DNA from: Stenotrophomonas maltophilia
GTDB lineage: Bacteria > Pseudomonadota > Gammaproteobacteria > Xanthomonadales > Xanthomonadaceae
Direction: 5' to 3'
Assembly: GCF_023518235.1 (NCBI RefSeq)
Contig: NZ_CP090423.1
Coordinates: forward strand, 3,799,001-3,863,000
Length of the DNA: 64,000 bases
The translations under genes were made by a program, and so were the position numbers. The notes under the pieces are model-generated. The model had not been told where the DNA came from. It worked only from the letters and a program-made list of their open reading frames with translations, and ran no database searches. Shown here in pieces: positions 18,264 to 27,352 of this stretch (the stretch's first letter is position 1; each line of letters begins with the position of its first letter).

Positions 18264-18686
18264 TCAGCGCAGGGTGATGTCGATGGCAGTGCCGGCAGCC
18301 GGCACGGTGACGCGCGCTTCGTCGAAGGTGGGCTTGCGCATCACCTGCGGATTGTTGCTGAAGCCATAGCCTTCCACCGGCATGCCGACCAGGTTGGTGT
18401 CGAGCTTGCCGTTGTCGTTCTCGTCGTGGGTGAGCAGCACCGCGTAGCTGCCGGCCGGCAGATTCTTGAACACGAAGTGGGCGCTGTCGCCGCTGGGCCT
18501 GGCCTGCTGCGCCTGCACCGGTGCGGCCTTGCCGTCCCAGGCGCTGGCGCTGTCGACCAGGGCGACGCGCAGGGTGCCGGTCTGCGCGCGGACATCATGC
18601 ACGGTCACTGCCAGATCGGCGGCATGGGCACTGCCGGCCAGGGCCAGGGCAGTCAGGGCGGTGCTGAGCAGGGCGGTGCGGATCAT
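18264..18686 (-). CDS. DUF2141 domain-containing secreted protein
   Basis: A 140-residue protein with a Sec signal peptide (LSTALTALALAGSAHA) and a DUF2141 domain, a small beta-sandwich of about 110 residues with phrases characteristic of the family: GTLRVALVDSASAW, LPAGSYAVLLTHDENDNGKLD and GYGFSNNP. Function is unknown. It is the first gene of a probable two-gene operon with the carotenoid oxygenase 26 bases downstream. In other genomes DUF2141 proteins also sit next to carotenoid or lipid enzymes, which suggests a periplasmic carrier or partner role; that is inference. Confidence 0.9.
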   Translation of the reverse strand: MIRTALLSTALTALALAGSAHAADLAVTVHDVRAQTGTLRVALVDSASAWDGKAAPVQAQQARPSGDSAHFVFKNLPAGSYAVLLTHDENDNGKLDTNLVGMPVEGYGFSNNPQVMRKPTFDEARVTVPAAGTAIDITLR

Positions 18687-18847
18687 GGCGGTGGCTCCGG
18701 AAGTGGGTGGTGTGCTGTGGTGTGGGGCCAGTCTGCGCGGGGCGTAGTGCCGGGTTCAGGGCCAGTGGTCATCGATTCGACGTGCCAGAAGTCACTTTCT
18801 GCGCCGGACCCATTGCCGGTTGCGGGCGCGCCCGTCAGCATCTGGCC

Positions 18848-19948
18848 ATGCCCAGCCTGTTCCGCCACCTGTTGCGTCCGCTCAGCCTCGCCGGTCTGGT
18901 CACCGTGCTGGTGGTGGGCCTGTCGTTCGGCGCGCAGGGCCCCGCCGCCGGCTTCAGCCAGGCGTTGCTTGCCGCGTTCCTGCTGCTGTTCGTGGTGCAT
19001 GGCTGGGCCGCCATGCCGACCGGTGCGCGTGCGTTCGCCGCGCTGCTGCAGGCCGTACTGGCGGTCGCCCTGGTCGCCCTGCAGCCGCGTACCGGCACGG
19101 CACCGGTGCTGCTGGTGGTGCTGGTCGCGCAGCTGGCCGAGCATTGGCCGGCGCGCTTCATGCTGGTTGTTGCGGTGCTGGCCAACCTGGCGTTGTACGC
19201 GGTGCTTCGCCGCAGCGGCTTCATCCAGCCGCTGCTGGTGGTGCTGCTGTATGCGGGCTTCCAGGCCTTTGCCGCGTTGACCGCCCACTACGCGCGTCGT
19301 AGCGCACTGGCCCGCGACGCGCTGGCCCGGGTCAACGCCGATCTGCTGGCGACCCGCGCGCTGCTGGCCGACAGTGCACGCGATGCAGAGCGCCTGCGTC
19401 TGGCGCGTGAACTGCACGATGTGGCCGGCCACAAGCTCACCGCGATGCGCTTGAACCTGCGCGCGCTGGCGGCGGATCCGGCGCTGGCCGGGCGCGAAGG
19501 ATTGGTGCTGGCCGAGCAGCTGTCGGGCGAGCTGCTCGACGATATCCGCCAGGTGGTGCAATCGATGCGCGATGATCGCGGCCTCGACCTGGCCACCGCA
19601 CTGCATGCGCTGGCCGCGCCCTTCCCACGCCCTGCGCTGCAACTGCACATCGGCGAGGGTGTGCGCGTGACCGACCCGCTGACCGCCGAGACCGTGCTGC
19701 GGCTGGCGCAGGAAGCGCTGACCAATGCCGCCCGGCATGGCAACGCAGGCACGGTATGGCTGACGATCAACCAGGAGAACGCGCAGTTGCGTATCGATAT
19801 CCGTGATGATGGCCAACGCGCCGAGCGTATCCGTGAAGGCAACGGCATCGCCGGCATGCGCGAGCGTCTGGCCGCGGTGCGCGGCCAACTGGAACTGGCC
19901 CGCACCGCGCAGGGCGGCATGCACCTGACCGCGTGGTTGCCGGCATGA
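18848..19948 (+). CDS. two-component sensor histidine kinase (HisKA_3 type)
   Basis: A 366-residue kinase with five or six N-terminal membrane helices (about residues 10-140), a short coiled linker, the HisKA_3 phosphoacceptor ARELHDVAGHKLTAMRLNL (His in RELHD) and the GHKL ATPase with N box EALTNAARHG and G box GNGIAGMRERL. It resembles DesK/LiaS-type kinases that sense membrane state. It overlaps the response regulator by four bases. I chose the ATG at 18848 since the upstream GTG frame contains no leader-like sequence. Signal unknown. Confidence 0.91.
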   Translation: MPSLFRHLLRPLSLAGLVTVLVVGLSFGAQGPAAGFSQALLAAFLLLFVVHGWAAMPTGARAFAALLQAVLAVALVALQPRTGTAPVLLVVLVAQLAEHWPARFMLVVAVLANLALYAVLRRSGFIQPLLVVLLYAGFQAFAALTAHYARRSALARDALARVNADLLATRALLADSARDAERLRLARELHDVAGHKLTAMRLNLRALAADPALAGREGLVLAEQLSGELLDDIRQVVQSMRDDRGLDLATALHALAAPFPRPALQLHIGEGVRVTDPLTAETVLRLAQEALTNAARHGNAGTVWLTINQENAQLRIDIRDDGQRAERIREGNGIAGMRERLAAVRGQLELARTAQGGMHLTAWLPA

Positions 19949-20583
19949 GCGGCGCGGCGATCCGTGTTGCCCTGGCCGATGACCAGGCGCTGGTCCGCGC
20001 CGGCCTGCGCGCGTTGTTGCAGGGATTGGGTGTGCAGGTGGTGCTGGAGGCTGAAGACGGCCAAGCGCTGCTCGATGCACTGGCCGCGCAGCCGGTTGAT
20101 GTGGTGCTCAGCGACATCCGCATGCCTGGCCTGGATGGCATCCAGGCCCTGCGCCAACTGCGTGCGCGCGGTGACACCACGCCGTTGCTGCTGTTGACCA
20201 CCTTTGACGAAAGCGATCTGCTGCTGCGGGCCAGCGAAGCCGGTGCGCAGGGATTCCTGCTCAAGGACGCGGCTCCGGCCGACCTGCGTGAGGCGATCGA
20301 GCGCGTCGCCGCCGGTGAGACACTGCTGCTGCCGGTCAGCACCGAGCCGATACGCGCCCGCTATCGTTTCCACGATGAAGCGCCGCCCACCGATACCTTT
20401 GGCGAGCGCGAAGTGGCGATCCTGCGGCTGCTGGCCGGGGGCTACAGCAACAAGGAGATCGCGCGCAGCCTGTTCCTGGCCGAGGGCACAGTGAAGAACT
20501 ATGTCTCGGCCATCCTCGACAAGCTGGGCACCCGCGACCGCACCCGCGCGGTACTGAAGGCGATTACCCTGCGCATCATCTGA
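19945..20583 (+). CDS. two-component response regulator, LuxR/NarL family
   Basis: The 212-residue protein pairs with the kinase just upstream (ATGA overlap). Receiver domain: acidic pocket DDQALVRAG, phosphoacceptor Asp in VVLSDIRMPGLDG, Thr/Lys switch residues in LLLTTFDES and FLLKDAAP. The C-terminal GerE-type helix-turn-helix is FGEREVAILRLLAGGYSNKE, then IARSLFLAEGTVKNYVS. DNA targets are unknown, but the divergent DUF2141-carotenoid oxygenase pair begins 160 bases away and is an obvious candidate. Confidence 0.93.
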   Translation: MSGAAIRVALADDQALVRAGLRALLQGLGVQVVLEAEDGQALLDALAAQPVDVVLSDIRMPGLDGIQALRQLRARGDTTPLLLLTTFDESDLLLRASEAGAQGFLLKDAAPADLREAIERVAAGETLLLPVSTEPIRARYRFHDEAPPTDTFGEREVAILRLLAGGYSNKEIARSLFLAEGTVKNYVSAILDKLGTRDRTRAVLKAITLRII

Positions 20584-20604
20584 GTGGAAGGCAGAAGGCG
20601 ACGC

Positions 20605-20976
20605 ATGAACCCGATCCTGCACGTTGAAATACCCACTACTGACCTGGAACGGGCCATCGCGTTCTACCAGCGATGGCTGCGGGTGGACGTGGATGCGCCG
20701 ATCCTGCTGCATGACTGCCGCATGGCGTACCTGCCGTTTTCGGATGACGCAGCGGGTGCCAGCATGGCGCTGGTACAGGGCGCGGACTACCGGCCCTCCG
20801 AGCAGGGCGCGCGCATCTACATTGGCGTGGGCGATGTGGAGGCCAGCCTTGAGCGCGCATTGCTGGCCGGCGCCGAACTGCGCTTCGGCCCGGCCGACGC
20901 CGGCGACTGGCGCGTGGCCGAGATCCGCGACAGCGAAGGCAACCGCATCGCGCTGCAGTCGCCCGCCGTTCCGTAG
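20605..20976 (+). CDS. VOC family protein (glyoxalase/bleomycin resistance-like)
   Basis: A 123-residue vicinal oxygen chelate fold protein. It starts with ILHVEIPTTDLERAIAFYQ, the typical first beta-alpha motif, and ends with WRVAEIRDSEGNRIAL, the typical last strand with its Glu or aromatic metal-ligand region. Activities of such short stand-alone proteins range from antibiotic binding to isomerases and none can be chosen here. It follows the response regulator by 21 bases on the same strand and could be cotranscribed. The start ATG 20605 is preferred over GTG 20584. Confidence 0.85.
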   Translation: MNPILHVEIPTTDLERAIAFYQRWLRVDVDAPILLHDCRMAYLPFSDDAAGASMALVQGADYRPSEQGARIYIGVGDVEASLERALLAGAELRFGPADAGDWRVAEIRDSEGNRIALQSPAVP

Positions 20977-21042
20977 CGTCGAGCGTGCTCGACTGCAATT
21001 GATTCCGCTACCAATTCCCCAGGCGAGCAAGCTGGACGCTAC
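20973..21042. repeat. SMAG REP inverted pair
   Basis: GTAGCGTCGAGC palindrome followed about 40 bases later by a weakened inverted partner ending GCTAC. It covers the stop codon of the VOC gene and the last codons of the convergent acetyltransferase gene. Confidence 0.75.
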
Positions 21043-21878
21043 AACAGCGTGGCGCGCGAGCGCTGCAGCCAGTCGTTGATCGCCGGGTCCAGCCGCGGGT
21101 CGTCCGGCAGCTGCACGCCGAAGCGCTGCTGCAGCACGTCGCGCACGTCACCGACATCGTGCAGTGGGCGCTTGTCCGGCGCCTGCCCGGGCCGGTATTC
21201 GGTGTAGTTGCCGCTGCCGATGGTGCGGCGCCAGTCCGGCCCGGTCAGTGACGCACGCAGCTGGCCCGGAAAGCTGGAATCAGGATGGGTGCACACGTAC
21301 CAGTTGCCCACCACGTTGTCGATCGGCGCAGGCACCTGCAGGTCGAACCGGTACATCGCCCGCCACTCGTTGCTCGATTCGACCGACAGCACGAAGTCGC
21401 CGTCGTCCGGCAGGCGCTGCAGCCGGTAGCGCTCGTGCGGAGTGGACTGGGGCTGCGCATCATGCAGGCGCAGCGGCACGGTGGGGGTCAGGCTGCCGAA
21501 CCCGGCATCCACCAGCCAGTCATCACCGTCCACCCGCACGCGCAACAGCAGGTGGGTGCGCGCGGTCAGCTCGCCGCCCTGCGCGGCCAGCAGCACGCGT
21601 GCGCTCAACGGCTGCGCATCAAAGCCCAGCGCCTGCAACAGGGCCAGCAGGCCGCCATTGAGCTCGAAGCAGTAGCCACCCCGGCGCGCGTCGAGCAGCT
21701 TGCGTTGCACGCTGTCCAGGTCGATCGGTACCGCATCGCGCAGCAGGCAGCTGAGGGTCTCGAACGGCAGCAGTGCGTTGTGGCGCTGCTGCAGCAGGGT
21801 CAGCCCGGCCAGCGTCGCTGGTGGCGGCGCATCCAGCTGCAGGCGTTGCAGGTAATGGGGGACATCGAGCATGGCCAT
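21039..21878 (-). CDS. arylamine N-acetyltransferase
   Basis: NAT enzymes move acetyl groups from acetyl-CoA to arylamines, arylhydroxylamines or arylhydrazines. The 279-residue length fits. The Cys-His-Asp catalytic triad is visible: Cys70 in RRGGYCFELN, His109 in ARTHLLLR, and Asp124 in WLVDAGFG. The neighbouring genes offer no pathway context, as is common for stand-alone xenobiotic-modifying NATs. Starts at ATG 21878 or 21872 are both plausible; an earlier in-frame ATG at 21908 adds a proline-rich stretch. Confidence 0.93.
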   Translation of the reverse strand: MAMLDVPHYLQRLQLDAPPPATLAGLTLLQQRHNALLPFETLSCLLRDAVPIDLDSVQRKLLDARRGGYCFELNGGLLALLQALGFDAQPLSARVLLAAQGGELTARTHLLLRVRVDGDDWLVDAGFGSLTPTVPLRLHDAQPQSTPHERYRLQRLPDDGDFVLSVESSNEWRAMYRFDLQVPAPIDNVVGNWYVCTHPDSSFPGQLRASLTGPDWRRTIGSGNYTEYRPGQAPDKRPLHDVGDVRDVLQQRFGVQLPDDPRLDPAINDWLQRSRATLL

Positions 21879-22026
21879 GGCGGCACCGGGCGGGGGAGGG
21901 AGGTCCACTGTGCTCCCCCAACCGGGGTTGAGGTCAAGCGCGGCCGCGGTGTCATCCCGCCGTCGCCTGCACCCGGTACAAAGGCCGTGTGCGCTGGCAA
22001 GCGCGGGCAGACATGGAACACAGCCC

Positions 22027-22053
22027 TAAAGATGCATCGATTCCGGCCGATAC
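22027..22053 (+). promoter_or_regulatory. sigma-28 (FliA) promoter of the chemoreceptor gene
   Basis: TAAAGATG, an 11-base spacer, then GCCGATAC. The consensus of flagellar sigma-28 is TAAAGTTT-N11-GCCGATAA, so the spacing is exact and 12 of 16 positions match, including TAAAG and GCCGATA. It lies about 30 bases before the methyl-accepting chemotaxis gene start, as expected for the motility regulon. Confidence 0.8.
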
Positions 22054-22081
22054 AGGTGCGTCCTTCTGCCTGGAGCCTGTC

Positions 22082-24622
22082 ATGTCGGCCGTCGTTCCCC
22101 ACCTCCGGTCCCTGCGCACGCGTCTTGCCACATGGCGCAGGGTGCTCCCCGACCTGTTGCGCTGGTTGCAGCCGCATCGGCTCAGCGTGGCCAACAGGCT
22201 CAAGGCCACCCTGTGGGTCTGCGGCCTGGGCCTGGTGGCGATCGCCGCCGTCTACGCCTGGACCGGACACACCAGCGCGCAGGCCGCGTGCAACCAGGCC
22301 AGCTACCAGCATGGCAGTGATCTGGCTGCCCGCCTGGCCACGCAGGTGGCCGAAGCCCGCCGCCTGCAGACCCAGTATGCGCGGAGTTTCGATGACGCGG
22401 ACCGCGATCAGCTGCTGGCCACGCAGAAGGCACTGCAGGCGGACCTGCGGGCATTGCGGGCGATGCCGATGGACGCCGGCCGGCGCAAGGCACTCCAGGC
22501 GCTGGCTGAAGCCGTGGACGCCTTCTCGCAGGGTGTGGCTGCACTGTTCGAGCGCGTGGATGAGATGGGACGGGGTGACGCCGGGCTTGCCGCGCAGCTG
22601 CAGCAGGCCGCTGATACGTTGCAGACCCGGGTGGATGCGCTGCAGCGACCAGCACTGGCGCTGACGATGCAGAAGATGCGCCGCCAGGAGGCGCTGTTGT
22701 TGCTCGACGGCGACGCAGCCCATGCCGACCGTGCCAGCGAGGAAAAGCTGCCGTTCGACCTGGGGCTGGCCGGACTGCCGGCCGATGTGCAGGACACCCT
22801 GCGCAGCGAAATGGAAGGCTACCAGGGCGCGTTGCTGGCCTATACCGCCGCCCGCGTGGGCCTGGATGTGGAGACGCAGTCGCTGCTGGACACCGCCGCC
22901 GGCGTTGCTCCCGCGCTGGCCGCGTTCCAGCAGGCCCAGGTATCGGCGCTGGCCACCGCACAGTCACGCCAGCAGACGGGCGCGCGCACCATGAGCGTAC
23001 TGTTCGCGTTGACCCTGCTGCTGGTGGCCGGCGTGCTGATCACCAGCCTGGTACTGGTGCTGCGCGCGGTACGCCAGCCGATCCAGGACACGCTGCGCTT
23101 TGCCAGTGACATCGCCGACGATCGCCTCGACACCACCCTGCGCGTGTACAACGCCAACGATGAGATCGGCCAGCTGGCGCAACGCCTGGTCGACATGCAG
23201 CAGCGCCTGCGCGCACGTATCGATACCGAGCGTGCGGTGGCCCGCGGCAATACCCGTGTGCGCCAGGCGTTGGACAGCGCGCAGACCGGGCTGATGGTGA
23301 TCGATGCCGAGGGCCAGCTGGCCTACGCCAACCCGGCATTGCAGCAGCAGCTGGCGCTGCCGGCCGATGAGCTGGTGGGCCGCGAGGCGGTACGGCTGCA
23401 CCCGGCACTGGCCAACCTGGTCGGCGTGCGCCAGCGTGAGGAACGCGAGATCGGCCATGCCGGCGTGCGCTACCAGCTGATCGCCAACGCCATCATCGAT
23501 GACGGGCACTACCTCGGCGTGGCGGTGGAATGGCGCAGCCGCGCGCTGGAAACCCTGCTGGAAACCGAAGTGGCCGCGCTGGTCGATGCGGCCGCGCAGG
23601 GCGATCTGCATGGGCGTATCGAACTGGACGGCAAGCAGGGCTTCGTGCGCACGCTGTCAACCAGCATCAACCGTCTGCTGGCCACCTTCGAAGCCAATCT
23701 CGGCGATCTGCAGGCGCTGCTGGCGGCACTGGCCAGCGGCGATCTCAGTGTGCGCATGGGCGGTGATCTGCAGGGCGTGTTCGCGCGCATGCGCGATGAT
23801 GCCAACGCCACCGTGGCGCAGCTGGGGCGTATCGTCACCCGCATCCAGCAAGCCACGTCGCATCTGGATACCGGCGTGGGCGAGATCGTCGCCGGCCATC
23901 ACGACCTGTCGCAGCGCACCGAGCAGCAGGCGGCCAACCTGGAAGAGACGGCGGCCTCCATGCACGAGCTGACCGATACGGTGGGCCGCAACGCCGACGC
24001 GGCAGGGCGTGCCGATGCGCTGGTACAGGGCGCGGCGGCAGTGGCGCAGCGCGGCGGGCAGGCCGTCGGTCAGGTGGTGGCGACCATGCAGGGCATCAGC
24101 GAGGCATCGCGCCGCATCGGCGACATTACCCAGCTGATCGATGGCATCGCCTTCCAGACCAACATCCTTGCGCTCAACGCGGCCGTGGAGGCCGCACGCG
24201 CCGGCGAGCAGGGCCGCAGCTTCGCCGTGGTGGCCGCCGAAGTACGGTTGCTGGCCCAGCGCAGTGCCGAGGCCGCCAAGCAGATCAAGGGATTGATCGA
24301 GGATTCGGTGGCGCGGGTCGGCCAAGGCAACCAGCAGGCCGAGCAGGCCGGCACCACAATGGGGGAGATCGTTGGCAGCGTGCAGCAGCTGGCGGACCTG
24401 CTGGCCGGTATCCGCAGCGCCTCGCATGAGCAGCATGCTGGCATCGCGCAGGTGAACCAGACCATCGTGCAGATGGAAGCCAGCACTCAACGCAACGCCA
24501 GTCTGGTGGAAGAGGCCGGTGCCTCCACTGCACAGATGCAGGCGCAGGTGCAGGCTCTGGCAGAGGCCGTGGGCGCGTTCCGGCTGCAGCCGGCGCAGCC
24601 GACGGCACGCGCAGCGGCCTGA
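22082..24622 (+). CDS. methyl-accepting chemotaxis protein
   Basis: An 846-residue transmembrane chemoreceptor. TM1 is at about 42-60, then a long helical periplasmic domain (about 250 residues) and TM2 (LFALTLLLVAGVLITSLVLV) near 305-325, a HAMP linker, a PAS-like domain (LDSAQTGLMVIDAEGQLAYA), a second HAMP-like segment, and the MCP signalling hairpin whose tip is IDGIAFQTNILALNAAVEAA. It sends methylated or unmethylated signals to CheA/CheW. Start ATG 22082 has a GGAG site seven bases upstream and lies just after the sigma-28 promoter; in-frame ATG at 22013 would lie before it. No che gene neighbours it, an orphan receptor. Confidence 0.93.
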   Translation: MSAVVPHLRSLRTRLATWRRVLPDLLRWLQPHRLSVANRLKATLWVCGLGLVAIAAVYAWTGHTSAQAACNQASYQHGSDLAARLATQVAEARRLQTQYARSFDDADRDQLLATQKALQADLRALRAMPMDAGRRKALQALAEAVDAFSQGVAALFERVDEMGRGDAGLAAQLQQAADTLQTRVDALQRPALALTMQKMRRQEALLLLDGDAAHADRASEEKLPFDLGLAGLPADVQDTLRSEMEGYQGALLAYTAARVGLDVETQSLLDTAAGVAPALAAFQQAQVSALATAQSRQQTGARTMSVLFALTLLLVAGVLITSLVLVLRAVRQPIQDTLRFASDIADDRLDTTLRVYNANDEIGQLAQRLVDMQQRLRARIDTERAVARGNTRVRQALDSAQTGLMVIDAEGQLAYANPALQQQLALPADELVGREAVRLHPALANLVGVRQREEREIGHAGVRYQLIANAIIDDGHYLGVAVEWRSRALETLLETEVAALVDAAAQGDLHGRIELDGKQGFVRTLSTSINRLLATFEANLGDLQALLAALASGDLSVRMGGDLQGVFARMRDDANATVAQLGRIVTRIQQATSHLDTGVGEIVAGHHDLSQRTEQQAANLEETAASMHELTDTVGRNADAAGRADALVQGAAAVAQRGGQAVGQVVATMQGISEASRRIGDITQLIDGIAFQTNILALNAAVEAARAGEQGRSFAVVAAEVRLLAQRSAEAAKQIKGLIEDSVARVGQGNQQAEQAGTTMGEIVGSVQQLADLLAGIRSASHEQHAGIAQVNQTIVQMEASTQRNASLVEEAGASTAQMQAQVQALAEAVGAFRLQPAQPTARAAA

Positions 24623-24666
24623 ACCTGCCCTGGTGGTGCCGGTCGTTGACCGGGACGATCATCGGA

Positions 24667-24690
24667 ATGCCGGCCAGCGGCCGGCACTAC
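24667..24690 (-). repeat. SMAG REP element, single
   Basis: One GCCGGCC/GGCCGGC palindrome ending in CACTAC, between the convergent ends of the chemoreceptor and the reductase genes. Confidence 0.75.
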
Positions 24691-24698
24691 CGATGGGC

Positions 24699-27221
24699 TC
24701 AATACACGTCGCGGCGGTAGCGGCCGTTCTCCAGCAGCGTTTCCACCGCCTCATCACCCAGGGCTTCACGCAGCACCTGGTCCACGCCTTCGGCCATGCC
24801 CTGCAACGAACCGCAGACGTGGATCACCGCGCCGCGCTGCATCCAGTCGCGCAGTACATCGCAGGCCGCGCGCAGCCGATCCTGCACGTAGCCACCGTCA
24901 CCATCGCGCGAGAACGCCAGGTCCACCCGCTGCAGATGGCCCTCGGCCTGCCAGGCTTCGATCTCTTCGCCGAACAGGAAGTCGTGCGCACGCTGGCGTT
25001 CGCCGAACAGCAGCCAGTGCCCGTGCGCGCCGGCATGTGCAGCTTCGCGCAGCAGGCTGCGCAGGCCGGCGATGCCGGTGCCATTGCCGATCAGCACCAT
25101 CGGCGCTGCGGCTACGCGATGGAAACCCGGGTTGCGGTGCACGCGGGCAACGATGCCAGCGCCCACCGGGGCATGCAGCGACAGCCAACCCGAGCCCAGC
25201 CCGGGGCGACCGGCCGGGTCGTGCGTCAGCCGCACCACCAGTTCCACTGCGCCATCCTGCGCAGCGGAGGCAATCGAGTATTCGCGTCCGGGCAGCACGG
25301 GCAGGCCGGCCAACCACAGGCAGGCGTCCTGCACCACCAGCGCGGCATCGGCATCGGGCAGTTCGCGTTCGCTGGCCAGTGCCAGCAGCGTGCGTGGTTG
25401 ACCCTCCACCAGCAGGGGTTGCAGCGGATCCAGCCCGTGCGCCTTCAGTACCGCGCTGGCATGTCGTGCGCTGTGGCGGGGCGATACATGCAGGATGTCA
25501 CCGGCCTGCCACTGCACCTGCGCCGGGGCTGCCAGGCGGATGCGCCAGATCGCACCGCCGACGCTGCCGGGATTGAGCCGCTCGCGGCCAAGCAATCGCC
25601 AGTCGTGCATCACCGTGGCCGATGGCAGCACGCTGTCATCGGTGGCGATTCCGGTCAGGGTTGCCAGTTGCAGCTGCCATTGGCGCAGGGCCGGTAGCGC
25701 TGCGGCATCCACATCGATGCGTTCGAACAGCGGGCGTGCGCCATTGTCGATCAGCCAGCTGTCGACCTGGCGGCCAAAGCCACAGAAATGCGGATACTGG
25801 CGATCACCCAGCGCCAGCAGACCGAATTCCAGGCCCGACAGGTCCGGCCGTTGTGCAAGCAGCTGTCGCGCGGCGCGTCGTGCCGCATCCGGTGGCTCGC
25901 CATCGCCGAAGGTACTGAGCACCAGCAGCGCGTGCGTGCTGCGCTGTAGTTCGGCCGCATCGACGCGGGCCAGCGGCAGCACCCGCACCGCATGGCCGGC
26001 GGCCTGCACCTGCGCCGCTGCGCGCCAGGCCAGCTGCTCGCCCAGCCCGCTCTGGCTGGCGTGCACCACCAGCCACGGCGCAGCGCCGTCATCGGCGGCG
26101 GCGACCGGCAGCGACCGGCGCAGGCCGCGCGCCGCGCGCTGGCTGCGCCGGCGATCGAGGTACAGCATCCAGCCGGTGATGAAGAACAGGCTCATGCCCA
26201 GGCTGCTGAGCATCACCACCACACGCCCCGGCACACCGAAGTAACTGCCCGAGTGCAATGCGAACACGCTGGTGGCCAGCTGTCCGCCAGCGCCCTGGCG
26301 CGCATAGGGGCGCGCATCGAGGACCGCACCACTGGCCGGGTCCAGCTGCAGCAGATCATGGGCGCGATCATGGTGGCCACCGCGCTGCGACCGATCGCCG
26401 GCCATCACCCGGATGTTCAGAGGCTGGCCTGGCTTTTCCGGCAGGCGCAGGTCGATGAAGCCGGTGCGCACGCCGGGCAACGCATACAGCGTGGCTTCGA
26501 CGCGCTGCAGGTCCAGCGTCGCATCGACGGGCACCTTGTGCTTGGCCGCAGGTGCGACGCCGAGCAGGGTATTGGCGGCGCTGCGGTACCAGTCGAACGA
26601 CCACCACAGGCCGGTCAGCGCGCTCATCAGGTAGATCAGCAGCACCCAGGTGCCGACCACCGAATGCAGGCTCCACAGGAAGCCACGGCCGCTGCGCTTC
26701 CATTCCACCGCCAGCCAGCTGCGCCAGTGCCACCAGCGCCGTGGCCAGCGCAGGTACAGGCCGGACAGGGTGAAGAACAACAGGGCGATCGCGCAGCTGC
26801 CGGTGATCCATTTGCCGCGTTCACCGGCAGCGAGGTGGCGGTGCAGGTCTTCGACGAAATCAAAGAATGCCTGCCCGCGCAGCGCGCTGAAGCGTTCGCC
26901 GCTGTAGGGGTCGAAGTACACCCAGTGTTCTTTGCCACCGGCAAAACGCGCCACCGAGGGACGTTGCCCGGTCGCATCCACGCGCAGGCGCTGCAGGGGA
27001 CGCTCGCTGCCGGCCTGCAGCAGCGGCACCAGTTCGCTGAGCGCAAGCGGGTGCTGGCCGTCGGCATGGTGTTCGGCGATCTCGGCGAAACCGGGATTGC
27101 CCGCGCGCAGCAGTTCGTCCTCGAAGGACAGCGCCGCGCCACTGAGGCCCATGACGGCCAGGACGGCACCGGCGGTGATGCCCAGCAGCCAGTGCAGTTG
27201 GAACAGGACGTTCTTGAACAT
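24699..27221 (-). CDS. PepSY-associated membrane flavoprotein reductase (flavodoxin and sulfite-reductase-like domains)
   Basis: An 840-residue fusion. The N-terminal 390 residues are a PepSY-TM module with four membrane helices (start LHWLLGITAGAVLAVMGLSG). The middle is a flavodoxin domain (VVHASQSGLGEQLAWRAA, STFGDGEPPDAA). The C-terminal part is a ferredoxin-NADP reductase-like unit with the FAD site and an NADP site (GNGTGIAGLRSLL), ending in VCGSLQGMAEGVDQVL. Such proteins carry electrons from NADPH across or to the membrane, and are often tied to ferric-siderophore reduction. A possible Fur site near the start supports iron control. No siderophore receptor gene is adjacent, so the substrate is inference. 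Confidence 0.88.
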   Translation of the reverse strand: MFKNVLFQLHWLLGITAGAVLAVMGLSGAALSFEDELLRAGNPGFAEIAEHHADGQHPLALSELVPLLQAGSERPLQRLRVDATGQRPSVARFAGGKEHWVYFDPYSGERFSALRGQAFFDFVEDLHRHLAAGERGKWITGSCAIALLFFTLSGLYLRWPRRWWHWRSWLAVEWKRSGRGFLWSLHSVVGTWVLLIYLMSALTGLWWSFDWYRSAANTLLGVAPAAKHKVPVDATLDLQRVEATLYALPGVRTGFIDLRLPEKPGQPLNIRVMAGDRSQRGGHHDRAHDLLQLDPASGAVLDARPYARQGAGGQLATSVFALHSGSYFGVPGRVVVMLSSLGMSLFFITGWMLYLDRRRSQRAARGLRRSLPVAAADDGAAPWLVVHASQSGLGEQLAWRAAAQVQAAGHAVRVLPLARVDAAELQRSTHALLVLSTFGDGEPPDAARRAARQLLAQRPDLSGLEFGLLALGDRQYPHFCGFGRQVDSWLIDNGARPLFERIDVDAAALPALRQWQLQLATLTGIATDDSVLPSATVMHDWRLLGRERLNPGSVGGAIWRIRLAAPAQVQWQAGDILHVSPRHSARHASAVLKAHGLDPLQPLLVEGQPRTLLALASERELPDADAALVVQDACLWLAGLPVLPGREYSIASAAQDGAVELVVRLTHDPAGRPGLGSGWLSLHAPVGAGIVARVHRNPGFHRVAAAPMVLIGNGTGIAGLRSLLREAAHAGAHGHWLLFGERQRAHDFLFGEEIEAWQAEGHLQRVDLAFSRDGDGGYVQDRLRAACDVLRDWMQRGAVIHVCGSLQGMAEGVDQVLREALGDEAVETLLENGRYRRDVY

Positions 27222-27267
27222 CGAAGGAGAGGGGCCCGGGAGGCTGCCGCCCGCATCCTGCGCAACA

Positions 27268-27286
27268 GCAAATGAGAATTAGTCGC
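27268..27286. promoter_or_regulatory. candidate Fur box before the membrane reductase
   Basis: GCAAATGAGAATTAG is a partial match to the Fur consensus (GATAATGATAATCATTATC), with the AATGAGAAT core typical of Xanthomonadaceae and Pseudomonas Fur sites. It lies about 50-65 bases upstream of the reductase start codon in a plausible operator position. The right half is weak. Confidence 0.4.
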
Positions 27287-27352
27287 GGAATTCTCCCGGG
27301 CGCCCTGCCTGCGGTCAAGCAGGGGTATCGGCCGGGCGGCGCCCGGCACCCG

